The notes under the pieces: generated by a model
What the model saw: only the letters and a program-made list of their open reading frames with translations
What the model was told of the DNA's origin: nothing
Databases searched by the model: none
From: Lachnoclostridium sp. UBA739
Lineage (GTDB): Bacteria > Bacillota_A > Clostridia > Lachnospirales > Lachnospiraceae
NCBI GenBank assembly: GCA_002297865.1
Contig: DBKX01000273.1
Coordinates: 195 to 5,974, forward strand
Reading direction: 5' to 3'
DNA length: 5,780 bases
Made by a program: the position numbers and the translations under genes
Part shown: piece by piece, positions 1 through 5,548 of the stretch
How positions within the stretch are numbered: position 1 is the stretch's first letter
Layout of the letters: each line of letters begins with the position of its first letter

Positions 1-198
1 CAACTTGTTCAAATGGCTGCTGAAAAAGGTAGAGCTACTCGTCCAAATATCAAACTTGGTATCTGTGGAGAACACGGTGGAGATCCTTCATCTGTTGAAT
101 TCTGCCATAAGGTTGGTTTAACATATGTATCTTGTTCACCATTCCGTGTGCCTATTGCTAGATTAGCTGCTGCACAGGCTGCTATCAATAATAAATAA
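1..198 (+). CDS. ppdK: Pyruvate, phosphate dikinase, C-terminal end (5' part outside window)
   Basis: Only the last 65 codons are present; the frame is open from base 1 to the TAA at 196-198. PPDK interconverts pyruvate, ATP and phosphate with PEP, AMP and pyrophosphate in the cytoplasm. Many anaerobic clostridia use it in glycolysis or gluconeogenesis. The visible part is the end of the C-terminal PEP/pyruvate-binding barrel. The motif [13 protein letters not shown] (codons 20-32) carries the family's catalytic acid/base cysteine, here Cys22 of the fragment, and the tail [15 protein letters not shown] is the usual PPDK ending. Nothing in this part looks damaged, and a strong terminator follows 25 bases after the stop, so this copy is probably the functional chromosomal gene. 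The same 3' end recurs in diverged form at 1236-1310. Confidence 0.95.
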   Translation, partial: QLVQMAAEKGRATRPNIKLGICGEHGGDPSSVEFCHKVGLTYVSCSPFRVPIARLAAAQAAINNK

Positions 199-223
199 TT
201 GAATAGTGAATAAGATATTTTTA

Positions 224-255
224 CAAAAGGGAAATGAGAAATCATTTCCCTTTTG
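224..255 (+). terminator. Rho-independent terminator of ppdK
   Basis: A perfect 14-bp stem (224-237 with 242-255) closes a GAAA tetraloop (238-241). The end of the stem supplies a TTTT run and more T-rich sequence follows. It lies 25 bases after the ppdK stop codon and should separate ppdK from the genes downstream. Confidence 0.88.
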
Positions 256-283
256 GTGTTTTACAGAAAAAAAACATCTGCTT

Positions 284-322
284 TTGGATTGGAAAACACT
301 ACAGTTTATGATGAGTTATCAT
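284..322 (+). promoter_or_regulatory. Possible promoter for the 340-798 gene
   Basis: TTGGAT (284-289) and TATGAT (307-312) are 17 bases apart; the -10 matches consensus at 5 of 6 positions and the -35 at only 3 of 6. Transcription would start near 319, about 20 bases before the ATG at 340. A 5-bp inverted repeat, ATGAT/ATCAT (308-312 and 318-322), overlaps the -10 and the likely start point and could be a weak operator. It lies directly after the ppdK terminator, where a new promoter is needed. Confidence 0.4.
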
Positions 323-339
323 GAGAGGAAAATACAAAT

Positions 340-798
340 ATGAAAGCATTTTTTAATCAAGAAATTATAGTGTGCTTAGTGGGTATTTTGGTGGGGACCA
401 TTCCATCGGTTATTATATCCTATATAACACATAGACATAACTTAGAAGCATTAAAGTTACAGATTAAAAATCAAAGAGAAGAAAGAGTAATTGAGGACAA
501 GAAAAAAGCGTACTTTAACTTTATATTATTGCAACAAAAATTAGTTGCACAGAATAGTCAGTGTATATATAACGGTCACAGTGAGCCAGAATTGAATAAT
601 GAGATATTGAGATTAAATGCAATAGTTAAAGTAGACATGGAATTATTATATCCACAGAAAATCCGAGAGTTAGCAATTGAGATTTGTTCAATGGCAAATC
701 CGCAGTCAGAAAAAGAAGTAAAAGAATTTAATTTGCGAAGGGAAAAAGATATGAAGGAAATTAGAAAGCTTATGTTAATTGATTTAGGGATACATTAA
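340..798 (+). CDS. Unknown protein with one N-terminal membrane helix and a charged helical body
   Basis: I do not recognise a named family. The 152-residue product has one strong hydrophobic segment at about residues 8-29, then a short basic stretch (HRH, 31-33), then a mostly helical, charged domain. Residues 34-75 look like a coiled coil (EALKLQIKNQREERVIEDKK...), and a second charged helical stretch runs from about 122 to 145. The likely arrangement is a membrane anchor with a cytoplasmic helical domain. The ATG at 340 is preceded by GAGAGGA about ten bases upstream. Small single-helix proteins of this kind are common as hypothetical cargo on Firmicute islands. It lies between two copies of the ppdK 3' end and is followed after 111 bases by another small membrane protein, so the two may be expressed together. 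No function can be assigned. Confidence 0.75.
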   Translation: MKAFFNQEIIVCLVGILVGTIPSVIISYITHRHNLEALKLQIKNQREERVIEDKKKAYFNFILLQQKLVAQNSQCIYNGHSEPELNNEILRLNAIVKVDMELLYPQKIRELAIEICSMANPQSEKEVKEFNLRREKDMKEIRKLMLIDLGIH

Positions 799-879
799 AT
801 GAAATTCATGTTGAAGACAATGAAATTTATTCCTATTGAGAGGGTAAATTATTGATGATACAGAGCATATTTTGCAAAA

Positions 880-885
880 TATAAT
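880..885 (+). promoter_or_regulatory. Possible -10 element upstream of the 910 gene
   Basis: A perfect TATAAT lies 24 bases upstream of the ATG at 910, in an AT-rich stretch. No good -35 is found at 16-18 bases; a TTGATG at 852-857 is too far away (22 bases). The gene may have its own weak promoter or may simply be read through from 340-798, as there is no terminator between them. Confidence 0.25.
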
Positions 886-909
886 AAATATAACTAAAGA
901 GGAAGAACA

Positions 910-1212
910 ATGGAGAGAATAAAACAGATTTTAATCATTTTATATGGTGGAGTGACAGGGATTGTAGGCACTCCAATTGTACTAGTTTGCTGGGTTATGA
1001 TAACGGGGAATGATGGCTTTGAAGGATTTTATTCATATCAGGAAAATCAGTTGCTAAGGCCTTTTGGAATAATTGGTTTGTTTATGTTTACTGGAATACT
1101 AGCTGTTACAATTTGGTGTGATAGAAAGAACAAGCAAGGATTGATAGGTTACATTAGTGATATGTTGCTGGGGATTGGAGTATATGTGGTGTACCAATTA
1201 GGAAGACTGTAA
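910..1212 (+). CDS. Small unknown integral membrane protein, three predicted helices
   Basis: The 100-residue product has three hydrophobic segments at about residues 8-31, 52-70 and 79-98. The short loops between them include NDGFEGFYSYQENQ (34-47) and CDRKNKQG (70-77). The basic DRKNK loop would lie on the cytoplasmic side. The ATG at 910 has a good purine-rich ribosome binding site, AAAGAGGAAG, at 896-905. No enzymatic motif is visible and I cannot name the family. It follows the single-helix protein gene by 111 bases in the same orientation and ends 23 bases before the start of the duplicated ppdK end, so it is the last gene of the stretch bracketed by ppdK sequences. It could be an immunity, channel or accessory protein, but nothing in the sequence decides between these. 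Confidence 0.7.
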   Translation: MERIKQILIILYGGVTGIVGTPIVLVCWVMITGNDGFEGFYSYQENQLLRPFGIIGLFMFTGILAVTIWCDRKNKQGLIGYISDMLLGIGVYVVYQLGRL

Positions 1213-1235
1213 AACAGGGGATGGCGAAGTTTGAT

Positions 1236-1312
1236 TATCTTGTTCTCCATTCCATGTGCCAATCGCTAGATTAGCTGCTGCTCAGGCTGCACTCAACAAC
1301 AAGAGGGGGTAA
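1236..1312 (+). pseudogene. Diverged remnant of the ppdK 3' end
   Basis: Read in the frame of 1235, this stretch encodes [22 protein letters not shown] followed by RG and TAA at 1310-1312. It matches the last residues of the PPDK at 1-198 apart from Arg to His in SPF(R/H)VP and Ile to Leu near the end. At DNA level 1236-1303 pairs with 128-195 at 58 of 68 positions, with most differences at third codon positions, so it diverged as a coding sequence. The longest identical run is 17 bases (1265-1281 and 157-173). No PPDK body precedes it: similarity stops abruptly at 1236, 23 bases after another gene. It is therefore an orphan 3' end, left by integration at, or recombination through, the ppdK end. 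The Arg to His change (CGT to CAT) fits decay. Confidence 0.85.
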
Positions 1313-1440
1313 GCAGAACACCGATAAAACTTGGGCCTTTTGTGATTCAGAAAGATTACTTGGAAGTATATAAAAAGTATCATCCTGAGACAAAAAAGGT
1401 GAATGATTGGAAGAATAATGTTTTAGCAATTCAAATATAA
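1270..1440 (+). pseudogene. Possible C-terminal tail of an unidentified gene, fused behind the ppdK remnant
   Basis: In a different frame from the ppdK remnant, the sequence is open from 1270 to the TAA at 1438-1440. It encodes a plausible soluble tail that includes KLGPFVIQKDYLEVYKKYH and ends VNDWKNNVLAIQI. There is no convincing start codon with a ribosome binding site; the only candidates are internal GTG (1342) or TTG codons. The composition (Lys, Asp, Tyr, Trp) looks protein-like, and a terminator follows after 21 bases, as behind a real gene end. I read it as the 3' scrap of a gene lost when the ppdK junction formed, but it is short and the family is unknown. Confidence 0.35.
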
Positions 1441-1461
1441 ATATCTTTGGATATTTTTACT

Positions 1462-1487
1462 AGGGAAGCGAAGTGATTGGCTTCCCT
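1462..1487 (+). terminator. Rho-independent terminator
   Basis: An 8-bp stem, AGGGAAGC (1462-1469) with GCTTCCCT (1480-1487), encloses a 10-base loop and is followed by the short T-rich stretch TTGTTATATT. It lies 21 bases after the open frame ending at 1440 and isolates the ppdK-remnant region from the replication module downstream. Confidence 0.65.
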
Positions 1488-1549
1488 TTGTTATATTAAA
1501 AATATTTTTATGAAGAAAGTCAGTTATTCCTATGTAGATTTGAAATCAA

Positions 1550-1609
1550 GGATCAATTAGTAAACTTTTAGTTCTATGTGAAACTACAAAAAGTGTTACT
1601 ACTTGATCC
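1550..1609. repeat. Long inverted repeat upstream of the repA pseudogene
   Basis: Bases 1550-1563 (GGATCAATTAGTAA) and 1596-1609 (TTACTACTTGATCC) are complementary at 13 of 14 positions. Inside the 32-base loop TAGTT and AACTA form a second, smaller stem. The structure lies about 50 bases upstream of the repA start. It could be a leader hairpin, part of a counter-transcribed RNA controlling initiator synthesis (known for some RepA_N plasmids), or part of an origin or partition site. The sequence alone does not decide. The 1488-1656 interval holds no convincing gene; a 16-codon frame from 1510 has no clear ribosome binding site. Confidence 0.6.
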
Positions 1610-1656
1610 CTATTTGTTGTCACAAATAATGAAAGCTAGTTAGGAGAACACAAAAC

Positions 1657-2391
1657 ATGAAATTCGATTATTATTATGGACAAGAGGCAGAATAGTTTAC
1701 ATTTATCAGATTACCTAAGATTTTGTTCACAGATGAAAAATTCAAACAGCTATCAAGCAATGCAAAAATTCTGTATGGCTATATGTTCGATAGAATGAGT
1801 CTATCCGTTAAGAATCAGTGGATCGACAAGGAGAACTGAGTCTATATTATCTTTACCCTTGAAAATGTAATGGAAGTGTTTTCTTGCAGTGAACGTAAGG
1901 CAAGTTACCTTATGAAAGAATTAGACACAAAATCAAGTATCGGACTGATTGAGAAGAAAAGACAGGGATCAGGAAAGCCAAAATTGATTTATGTGAAGAA
2001 TTTTGTTTCAAATGTAACAGAATCATCACCCGATGACAATATGGAATTTGATTATCTAATGGATAAATTAAGTATCGGTGAACGTTATTATCTGGAAGAA
2101 ATACTGGAATTAATGTTAGAGGCGATCTGTGTTCAGTGCGATACCGTTCGTATTGGCTCAAAAGATATACCTTATCAGCTTGTAAAAGGAAGATTGCTAA
2201 AAATTAATGCTATGCATATTGAATATATAATTGATTGTCTTGGTAAGACCACAAACAAGATTCGTAATATCAAAGGCTACTTACTGGCCATGTTGTACAA
2301 TGCATCAACAACAATTAGTAGCTATTACAGAGCTGAAGTGAATTACGATATGCAAAATGGATTAACTACGAAAGATGAATATGCAGTATAA
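1657..2391 (+). pseudogene. repA: RepA_N-type replication initiator with C-terminal DUF6017, broken by two in-frame stops
   Basis: Intact relatives start replication of Firmicute plasmids and plasmid-like integrative elements by binding the origin, which in this family often lies within the gene. The frame runs 244 codons from ATG 1657 (AGGAG at 1642-1646) to TAA 2389-2391. The N-terminus MKFDYYYGQEAE...FIRLPKILFTDEKF, then LSSNAKILYGYMFDRMSLS, NQWIDKEN and GLIEKKRQGSGKPKLIYVKNF, is the RepA_N winged-helix domain. The C-terminal part from about residue 130, ending in IRNIKGYLLAMLYNA...YYRAEVN, fits DUF6017. A TAG at 1693-1695 stands where relatives have Gln, and a TGA at 1837-1839 where they have Arg or another residue. 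There are no frameshifts, and both domains remain readable, so inactivation is recent. A restart at ATG 1870 would lack the first half of the DNA-binding domain. The partition genes follow directly. Confidence 0.85.
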
Positions 2392-2424
2392 AAAAGCTAG
2401 GAAATGACAAAGGAGTAAAAAAGT

Positions 2425-3099
2425 ATGACAGAAGAAAGAATCGAAGTTATTGGAATTGACCACGGATGAAGCAATATTAAGACAGCTAATCAGATATTTG
2501 TGTCAGGAGTTAAGGAAATGGCTACAGAGCCTGCATTACAGGACAATCTAGTTGAGTATCAGAATGCTTATTACAAAGTAGGGACAAGACGAATGGAAGT
2601 CAAAGATACCAAAGTTGTGGATGAAAGTTACTATATACTGACGTTGGCTGCATTGGCAAAAGAACTAAAGTTGAGAGGTAGAAATAGGGCAAAAGTTATT
2701 ATGGGTGTTGGACTTCCCCTCACTAGATTTGGAGCAGAGAAAAGAGAGTTTGTCGATTATCTTTCAAGACAGAATGAAGTGCATTTTAAATTTGAAGGGG
2801 AACATTTTAACATCCGAATCCAAAAAGTTATGATTTATCCACAATGTTATGGGGCTGTTGTGGATATTATTACACGTAAGCTGAGGGAGTTTACAGAGAG
2901 GATCTATAATACGCTAAAAGAGCTTGGGTTTAACAGTAATGTTTCTCAGATTATATTTGTTGGTGGTGGAGCAAGCGTGATGAAGCATTTTGGCAAGATG
3001 GAGGGACCAAATATCCATTACATTGAAGATATACGTGCGAATGCAAAAGGTTATGAATATCTGACTAAAATGAGTATGCGTGGAAAGGCAGGATTATAG
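2425..3099 (+). pseudogene. parM: ParM-like actin-family segregation ATPase, with an in-frame stop and an internal deletion
   Basis: ParM proteins form actin-like filaments that push plasmid copies apart. The frame starts at ATG 2425 (AAGGAG at 2410-2415). It opens with the actin phosphate-1 motif IGIDHG (residues 9-14), then a TGA at 2467-2469 where relatives have Trp, then SNIKT. The region typical of the family, TLAALAKELKLRG...VGLPLTRFGAEK, is clear at about residues 73-106. After PQCYGAVVD (about residue 147) the sequence jumps to LREFTERIYNTLKELG. The stretch relatives carry in between, with the phosphate-2 motif (DIGSxTxD type) and the connecting helices, is missing. The adenosine motif IIFVGGGASVMKHF (about 176-189) and the NAKGYEYL tail are present. 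At 224 codons it is about 90-100 shorter than I expect for the family. The stop and the loss of a nucleotide-binding loop mean it cannot be an active ATPase. GTG 2500 could restart translation but without phosphate-1. Confidence 0.85.
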
Positions 3100-3101
3100 G
3101 C

Positions 3102-3500
3102 ATGGCGAAAGAAAATATTGTGAATTCTTCTTTAAGATTTAACCTAGAAAATGAACAGCATCTGCGCGTGTACCAATATCTTTGTAAAATGGATAGTGAT
3201 GTGTATGGATCAAGGAATAAGTTTGTGATTCAGGCGTTAGATGCGTATTTTAAAGGTGGTGGAGAGCTGATTGTTGAAGATGATAAGGAGCAGAGGGAGA
3301 GGGAAGAACTGCTGAAAAGAATATTTGAAATAACGCAGGAGGCAGTGTTTAAGGCACTAGGAGCATTTTATGCCGGGGGATTTGCAGGAGCTTGGGGTGT
3401 AGGAAACGGAAATGGAGATGCGTTGTGTGAGGAAAAGGGAGAGAATGATGGGGTTACCAATATGGAGGTGCTGGGGTTGATTGAGGCTTGGAATGAGTAG
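3102..3500 (+). CDS. ParR-like centromere-binding partner of the ParM-like protein
   Basis: The gene begins two bases after the parM-like stop codon, the arrangement seen in parMR operons. The 132-residue product opens with NSSLRFNLENEQHLRVYQYL (residues 8-27), a short strand followed by a helix, compatible with the ribbon-helix-helix fold of ParR-type proteins. A charged helical middle follows (about 60-85), then a Gly/Ala-rich stretch (86-106) and an acidic tail. In intact systems the N-terminal part binds the centromere repeats and the C-terminal part contacts the ParM filament end. Function is inferred from position and the N-terminal pattern; similar small genes follow ParM-like genes in Firmicute elements. 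There is no strong ribosome binding site, only GGAAAGGCAGG upstream, so translation probably depended on coupling to parM, which is now broken. The frame is intact, unlike its two neighbours. Confidence 0.65.
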   Translation: MAKENIVNSSLRFNLENEQHLRVYQYLCKMDSDVYGSRNKFVIQALDAYFKGGGELIVEDDKEQREREELLKRIFEITQEAVFKALGAFYAGGFAGAWGVGNGNGDALCEEKGENDGVTNMEVLGLIEAWNE

Positions 3501-3589
3501 GTAATTAGTTCTAATAGGGGTTATATAGTGAGATGAATTAAGTGAATAATAATATGTAAAGTTTGTGAATGAAATAGAGGAATTTGTAA

Positions 3590-3618
3590 TTGACAATGTA
3601 TTTAGCATATGCTATTTT
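3590..3618 (+). promoter_or_regulatory. Promoter of the 3659 membrane-protein gene
   Basis: A perfect -35, TTGACA (3590-3595), is separated by 17 bases from TATTTT (3613-3618, 4 of 6 matches to consensus). Transcription would begin near 3625, giving a leader of about 33 bases that includes the strong ribosome binding site AAGGAGG at 3647-3653. The promoter makes the downstream gene independent of the decayed partition genes. Confidence 0.65.
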
Positions 3619-3658
3619 GAAATAGAACAAATGTTTATAGTTTATAAAGGAGGTTAGA

Positions 3659-4405
3659 TTGAGAGACATTAATATTAAACAGAATAATAATGGAAGTATT
3701 ATAGATAATAGTATTTCCATAAGAGCTAATGTTCATGGTAATACTTTTGTTATCAGTAGTAACTCTGATGCGCGAAGTGATGAGTTAATAGAACCAGAAA
3801 TCAATATGAAAGAAACGTCAATAAGGAAGTTACTATTTGGAAGATGTAAAGAATTGTTATTGGCGGTTATATCAGCAATACTTGCATTGGCAAGTTTTTG
3901 GGTACTGAATAACTATGAATTACAACAAATGTATAAAATAATTATTATTAGTCTGTTATTAATTACATCAGCAATTACAATTGGATTAGTAATAACAGCA
4001 TTAGAGGGAAGCATAATTATATTGGCGTTGAAGAAAAAAGGAATAATTAGGTATTTGAAATCTCCACTTGGTTTAATTGGAAAAATTCTAGGCTTAATTT
4101 TAGATACAATCCTTTTGGCGATTTCAACATTTTTTTCCTCGGAAGGTGAGACTCCAGAAAATAGTGTCTTTGATAGTAATAGCCGTTATCTATCTCCGAA
4201 GGGGGTCTATCAGAATTTTGATGGTAAGATATATGAATTAAAATATGCTAAATGCCCATACTGTGAGCTAAAGCCAATAGGAAAAATGCATTTTTTAATT
4301 GATACCAAGAATAGTACATATGTGTTAAGATGTAATCAACAAAAGAAACATAAATTTTCATATGATTATAAGAAAAAGTACAAAAATATGAAGATTATTA
4401 GGTAA
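3659..4405 (+). CDS. Unknown membrane protein with a C-terminal zinc-ribbon-like Cys/His motif
   Basis: The start is TTG 3659, chosen because AAGGAGG (3647-3653) lies five bases upstream and no in-frame ATG appears before residue 50. The 248-residue product has three parts. Residues 1-50 are soluble and rich in Asn, Ser and Ile (NNNGSIIDNSISIRANVHGN). Hydrophobic segments follow at about 65-85, 91-124 (long, possibly two passes) and 135-158. The soluble C-terminal domain (160-248) holds CPYC (Cys199, Cys202) and a later Cys225...His231, spaced like a zinc ribbon, and ends in a Lys/Tyr-rich basic tail. I do not recognise the family. It has its own promoter and terminator and is therefore a one-gene unit. 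A membrane domain joined to a small metal-binding sensor fits a defence or stress effector, but that is speculation from architecture and place. Confidence 0.75.
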   Translation: MRDINIKQNNNGSIIDNSISIRANVHGNTFVISSNSDARSDELIEPEINMKETSIRKLLFGRCKELLLAVISAILALASFWVLNNYELQQMYKIIIISLLLITSAITIGLVITALEGSIIILALKKKGIIRYLKSPLGLIGKILGLILDTILLAISTFFSSEGETPENSVFDSNSRYLSPKGVYQNFDGKIYELKYAKCPYCELKPIGKMHFLIDTKNSTYVLRCNQQKKHKFSYDYKKKYKNMKIIR

Positions 4406-4425
4406 TAGATGGAAATGGATTAGAT

Positions 4426-4457
4426 GGGACAATATTTCTGAAAATGAATATTGTCCC
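4426..4457 (+). terminator. Rho-independent terminator of the 3659 gene
   Basis: A perfect 11-bp stem, GGGACAATATT (4426-4436) with AATATTGTCCC (4447-4457), encloses a 10-base loop and is followed by TTTTAGCTTT. It starts 20 bases after the stop codon. Confidence 0.88.
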
Positions 4458-4524
4458 TTTTAGCTTTAAATGTCATTGAAAAAGGTAATAAAAATTTAAT
4501 TTTTGTTAAAATTAAAAAATATAC

Positions 4525-4568
4525 TTGATTTTTTTTCTAAAAGTAGTAATATGAGAATGTAATACATT
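4525..4568 (+). promoter_or_regulatory. Promoter of the 4687 gene, with a possible operator at the start point
   Basis: TTGATT (4525-4530) and TAATAT (4547-4552) are 16 bases apart. Immediately downstream, AATGTA-A-TACATT (4556-4568) is a perfect 6-bp inverted repeat around one base, placed over the expected transcription start near 4559, a classic position for a repressor. The XRE protein encoded at 5549 is the obvious candidate to bind it, but this is inference. The leader to the ATG is about 128 bases long. Confidence 0.5.
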
Positions 4569-4599
4569 AATGGAAAAACTAATTTCATTTAGGGATTTA

Positions 4600-4619
4600 A
4601 TTGTATTCAATAATACAAT
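4600..4619 (+). repeat. Hairpin in the leader of the 4687 gene
   Basis: ATTGTATT (4600-4607) and AATACAAT (4612-4619) form a perfect 8-bp stem around the four-base loop CAAT. It lies between the predicted transcription start and the ribosome binding site. It has no G/C-rich core or T-run, so it is a poor terminator. It may be a second protein-binding site; its ATTGTA/TACAAT halves resemble the AATGTA/TACATT repeat at 4556-4568. The remainder of 4458-4686 is AT-rich with no gene apparent. Confidence 0.45.
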
Positions 4620-4686
4620 GTAAAAAGATTAAGTTTATGAAATTGGACATTTTTGTAATACTAAAGTTATATGAAAGGAGAAATGA

Positions 4687-5451
4687 ATGGAATATTACAG
4701 AAAGAAAATTCCAATTGGAGAGAAAGACATTAGAAAAATTATTCGTTCATTTGAGGATGCGGAGTATCTTTATAATGAAATGCAAAAGGAACATCCGACA
4801 AGAACTCATAACGCAAGAGGTCATTTGTTATGGGATTTTATATTTACAGAATTGGATAAGAACTTTATGCAAGTGGGCTATCAAGTAAATACAATCAAAC
4901 GTGGCTTATGGCATGCGTTATATATTTACGATGAAAATTCAAAATATCTATATACATTTATGAGGTATAAGAATTTTACAAATTTACAGAACAAGAAACC
5001 TGAAAATAAGTTATCTCATTATGTAAATATCTTAAGTAAACTGAATGATAATTTAAAGGAAACGTATCAGCCAGTATATGAGCAGATGAGCTTTTTTAAG
5101 GAATTACCGTTGGATGAAGATACTGATAATGAACTAAAGAAGTTATTAGAAGAAATGACTTCTAAGATTATCGGTGAAATTGAAAGATATGCAATTGTTG
5201 TTGTAGATCAGCAAAAGGGAAAGGTACAAGACATTCAATGTATAATTCCTACTTTCAATTTGGATACAATGTATAGTGAATCATGGAATGAGTTTATTAA
5301 CGTCCATTACGAATACGAAACAAGTGTTATTGAACCAGTAGCTCAAGAAAATGCTGAGATTAATCTTGAATTTAAGGAGCATCCAATAAATCTTACTCTG
5401 AAAGAGCAAAAGACACAAGAAAAAGTTGGTGGGAATGGAAATGACAAGTAG
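4687..5451 (+). CDS. Unknown protein, DUF5986-like, paired with an XRE regulator gene
   Basis: The ATG at 4687 has AAAGGAG at 4674-4680, six bases upstream; an ATG at 4683 is out of frame and dead-ends. The 254-residue product is soluble, with no signal peptide or membrane helix. Features to note are RTHNARGHLLWDFIFTELDKNF (split: RTHNARGH at 39-46, LLWDFIFTEL at 47-56), IKRGLWHALYIYDENSKYLY (about 70-89), a Tyr/Asn/Lys-rich middle, an acidic helical stretch (DEDTDNELKKLLEEM, about 143-157), GEIERYAIVVVD (162-173), and a variable polar tail. The family pattern resembles proteins I remember as DUF5986, which I associate with XRE/ImmA-type neighbours; that match is from memory and not checked. 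No catalytic motif is recognised. The gene follows a regulated-looking promoter and is followed, without a terminator, by the XRE gene 97 bases downstream. It is likely one half of a two-gene module, either effector or the target of the peptidase. Confidence 0.75.
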   Translation: MEYYRKKIPIGEKDIRKIIRSFEDAEYLYNEMQKEHPTRTHNARGHLLWDFIFTELDKNFMQVGYQVNTIKRGLWHALYIYDENSKYLYTFMRYKNFTNLQNKKPENKLSHYVNILSKLNDNLKETYQPVYEQMSFFKELPLDEDTDNELKKLLEEMTSKIIGEIERYAIVVVDQQKGKVQDIQCIIPTFNLDTMYSESWNEFINVHYEYETSVIEPVAQENAEINLEFKEHPINLTLKEQKTQEKVGGNGNDK

Positions 5452-5548
5452 TTATTTGTGAAAAAATGATGTTAGTAGACAACTGAAAGAACACATAAGA
5501 AAAAAGCATTGAATTATTGCGATGAGAACAAGTATGGAGGGTGTAACT

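Noticed and set aside
799..855. An 18-codon frame (MKFMLKTMKFIPIERVNY) starting directly after the 340-798 stop
   Set aside because: No ribosome binding site, very short, and no sign of conservation that can be judged from one sequence; probably chance.
1221..1274. A short ATG frame starting MAKFDYLVL just before the ppdK remnant
   Set aside because: It crosses the ppdK remnant in the wrong frame, ends after 17 codons and has no good ribosome binding site.
1910..2161. A minus-strand open frame inside the repA pseudogene
   Set aside because: It is the antisense shadow of a recognisable RepA_N coding sequence and has no family resemblance.
1657..3099. Stop-codon reassignment or suppression as the reason for in-frame TAG and TGA codons in repA and parM
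   Set aside because: Both TAG and TGA would need reading through, neighbouring intact genes use TAG and TAA as ordinary ends, and the parM-like gene also lacks an essential segment. Simple pseudogene decay is the better explanation.
3357..3720. Two overlapping minus-strand frames over the end of the ParR-like gene and the promoter region
   Set aside because: Low-complexity Ser/Thr/Leu/Tyr-rich products, no ribosome binding site, and they overlap a better-supported gene, promoter and gene start on the other strand.
4601..4888. A 95-codon frame overlapping the start of the 4687 gene
   Set aside because: It is shifted relative to the well-supported gene, overlaps 200 bases of it, is rich in Cys, Arg and Lys in an unprotein-like way, and lacks a clear ribosome binding site.
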